Shown in pieces: positions 5,905-6,124 of a stretch of DNA of 6,124 nt. The notes under the pieces were generated by a model. That model ran no database searches. It had not been told where the DNA came from and worked only from the letters and a program-made list of their open reading frames with translations. The DNA lies in the NCBI GenBank assembly GCA_003153855.1, contig PMBM01000029.1, forward strand, positions 1-6,124, read 5' to 3'. The first letter of the stretch is position 1, and each line of letters begins with the position of its first letter. This DNA is from Propionibacteriaceae bacterium (GTDB lineage Bacteria; Actinomycetota; Actinomycetes; Propionibacteriales; Propionibacteriaceae). The position numbers and the translations under genes were made by a program.

Positions 5905-6114
5905 AGCGGGACGTCCCGGCACCCGACCCTCGCCGGTGCGAGCGCTCAACCGCTCGGCGACCGGATGGTGCTGGCCACCATCAGCTGGAGCTTCAGCTCG
6001 GGCGACACCACCACGACGCTGGTCAGCGACTTCCTGCTGCAGCGGGAGGGTCCCCACCCATTGCGCTGTGTGGCCCACCTCCAGCGAACCAACGTCCTTG
6101 ACCACCTCGAGTGA
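5905..6114 (+). pseudogene. Possible 5'-truncated NTF2/SnoaL-like remnant
   Basis: Directly after the TetR stop, the same frame stays open for 69 codons to a TGA at 6112-6114. Roughly nine in ten of these codons end in G or C, as in the real genes here. From about 5950 the translation reads PLGDRMVLATISWSF, then DTTTTLVSDFLLQREG, then RCVAHLQRTNV. This looks to me like the last beta strands of a nuclear-transport-factor-2/SnoaL-like protein. Such proteins are usually 120-150 residues, so the N-terminal half would be missing. An ATG at 5965 could start a 49-residue product but has no ribosome-binding site. Alternatives are a chance open frame or a true short gene. The family resemblance is from memory of the pattern only. 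Confidence 0.35.
5939..5956 (+). terminator. Candidate hairpin after the glycosyltransferase-TetR operon
   Basis: CGAGCG (5939-5944) and CGCTCG (5951-5956) pair perfectly around CTCAAC, 34 bases after the TetR stop. A nearby 12-base palindrome CGGGACGTCCCG (5907-5918) adds more potential structure. No T-run follows. If the downstream remnant is decayed, this could end the operon. Confidence 0.35.
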
Positions 6115-6124
6115 TGCCGCGGGC

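Overview
The window is high-GC DNA with strong G/C preference at third codon positions, frequent GTG starts, and TetR and GT1 proteins of a type common in actinobacteria. An actinobacterial chromosome (Streptomyces-like or Micrococcales-like) is the best guess; the genus cannot be told from the sequence. No rRNA, tRNA, CRISPR array or intact insertion sequence is visible.

Layout, left to right. Bases 1-157 hold no gene I can name. An alpha/beta-hydrolase (158-1051, +) follows, then a 270-base gap with a hairpin, a short direct repeat and one copy of a diverged repeat. Next is a divergent pair: a TetR-family repressor (1322-1867, -) and a CocE/NonD-type serine hydrolase (1927-3543, +). They are separated by 59 bases that contain a perfect 20-base operator-like palindrome. 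A 517-base gap (3544-4060) without a convincing gene carries the second copy of the diverged repeat and, at its right end, a promoter-like sequence with a second perfect palindrome. That palindrome precedes a two-gene operon: a GT1-family glycosyltransferase (4061-5299, +) and a second TetR regulator (5296-5904, +) joined by a 4-base GTGA overlap. After the second regulator there is a 70-codon open stretch with coding-like composition that looks like the 3' half of an NTF2/SnoaL-like protein without its beginning.

Functional reading (inference). The window holds two small, separately regulated enzyme-plus-TetR modules: a cytoplasmic ester/amide hydrolase under a divergent repressor, and a small-molecule glycosyltransferase with a co-transcribed regulator. 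A stand-alone hydrolase lies beside them. This fits handling of hydrophobic small molecules (detoxification, drug modification or tailoring of secondary metabolites); the substrates cannot be read from sequence. I did not find a clearly new multi-gene system. The points most worth following up are the glycosyltransferase's Gly at the position where related GT1 enzymes carry their proposed catalytic Asp, the two clean palindromic operators, the diverged repeat shared by the two gene-poor gaps, and the NTF2-like remnant.
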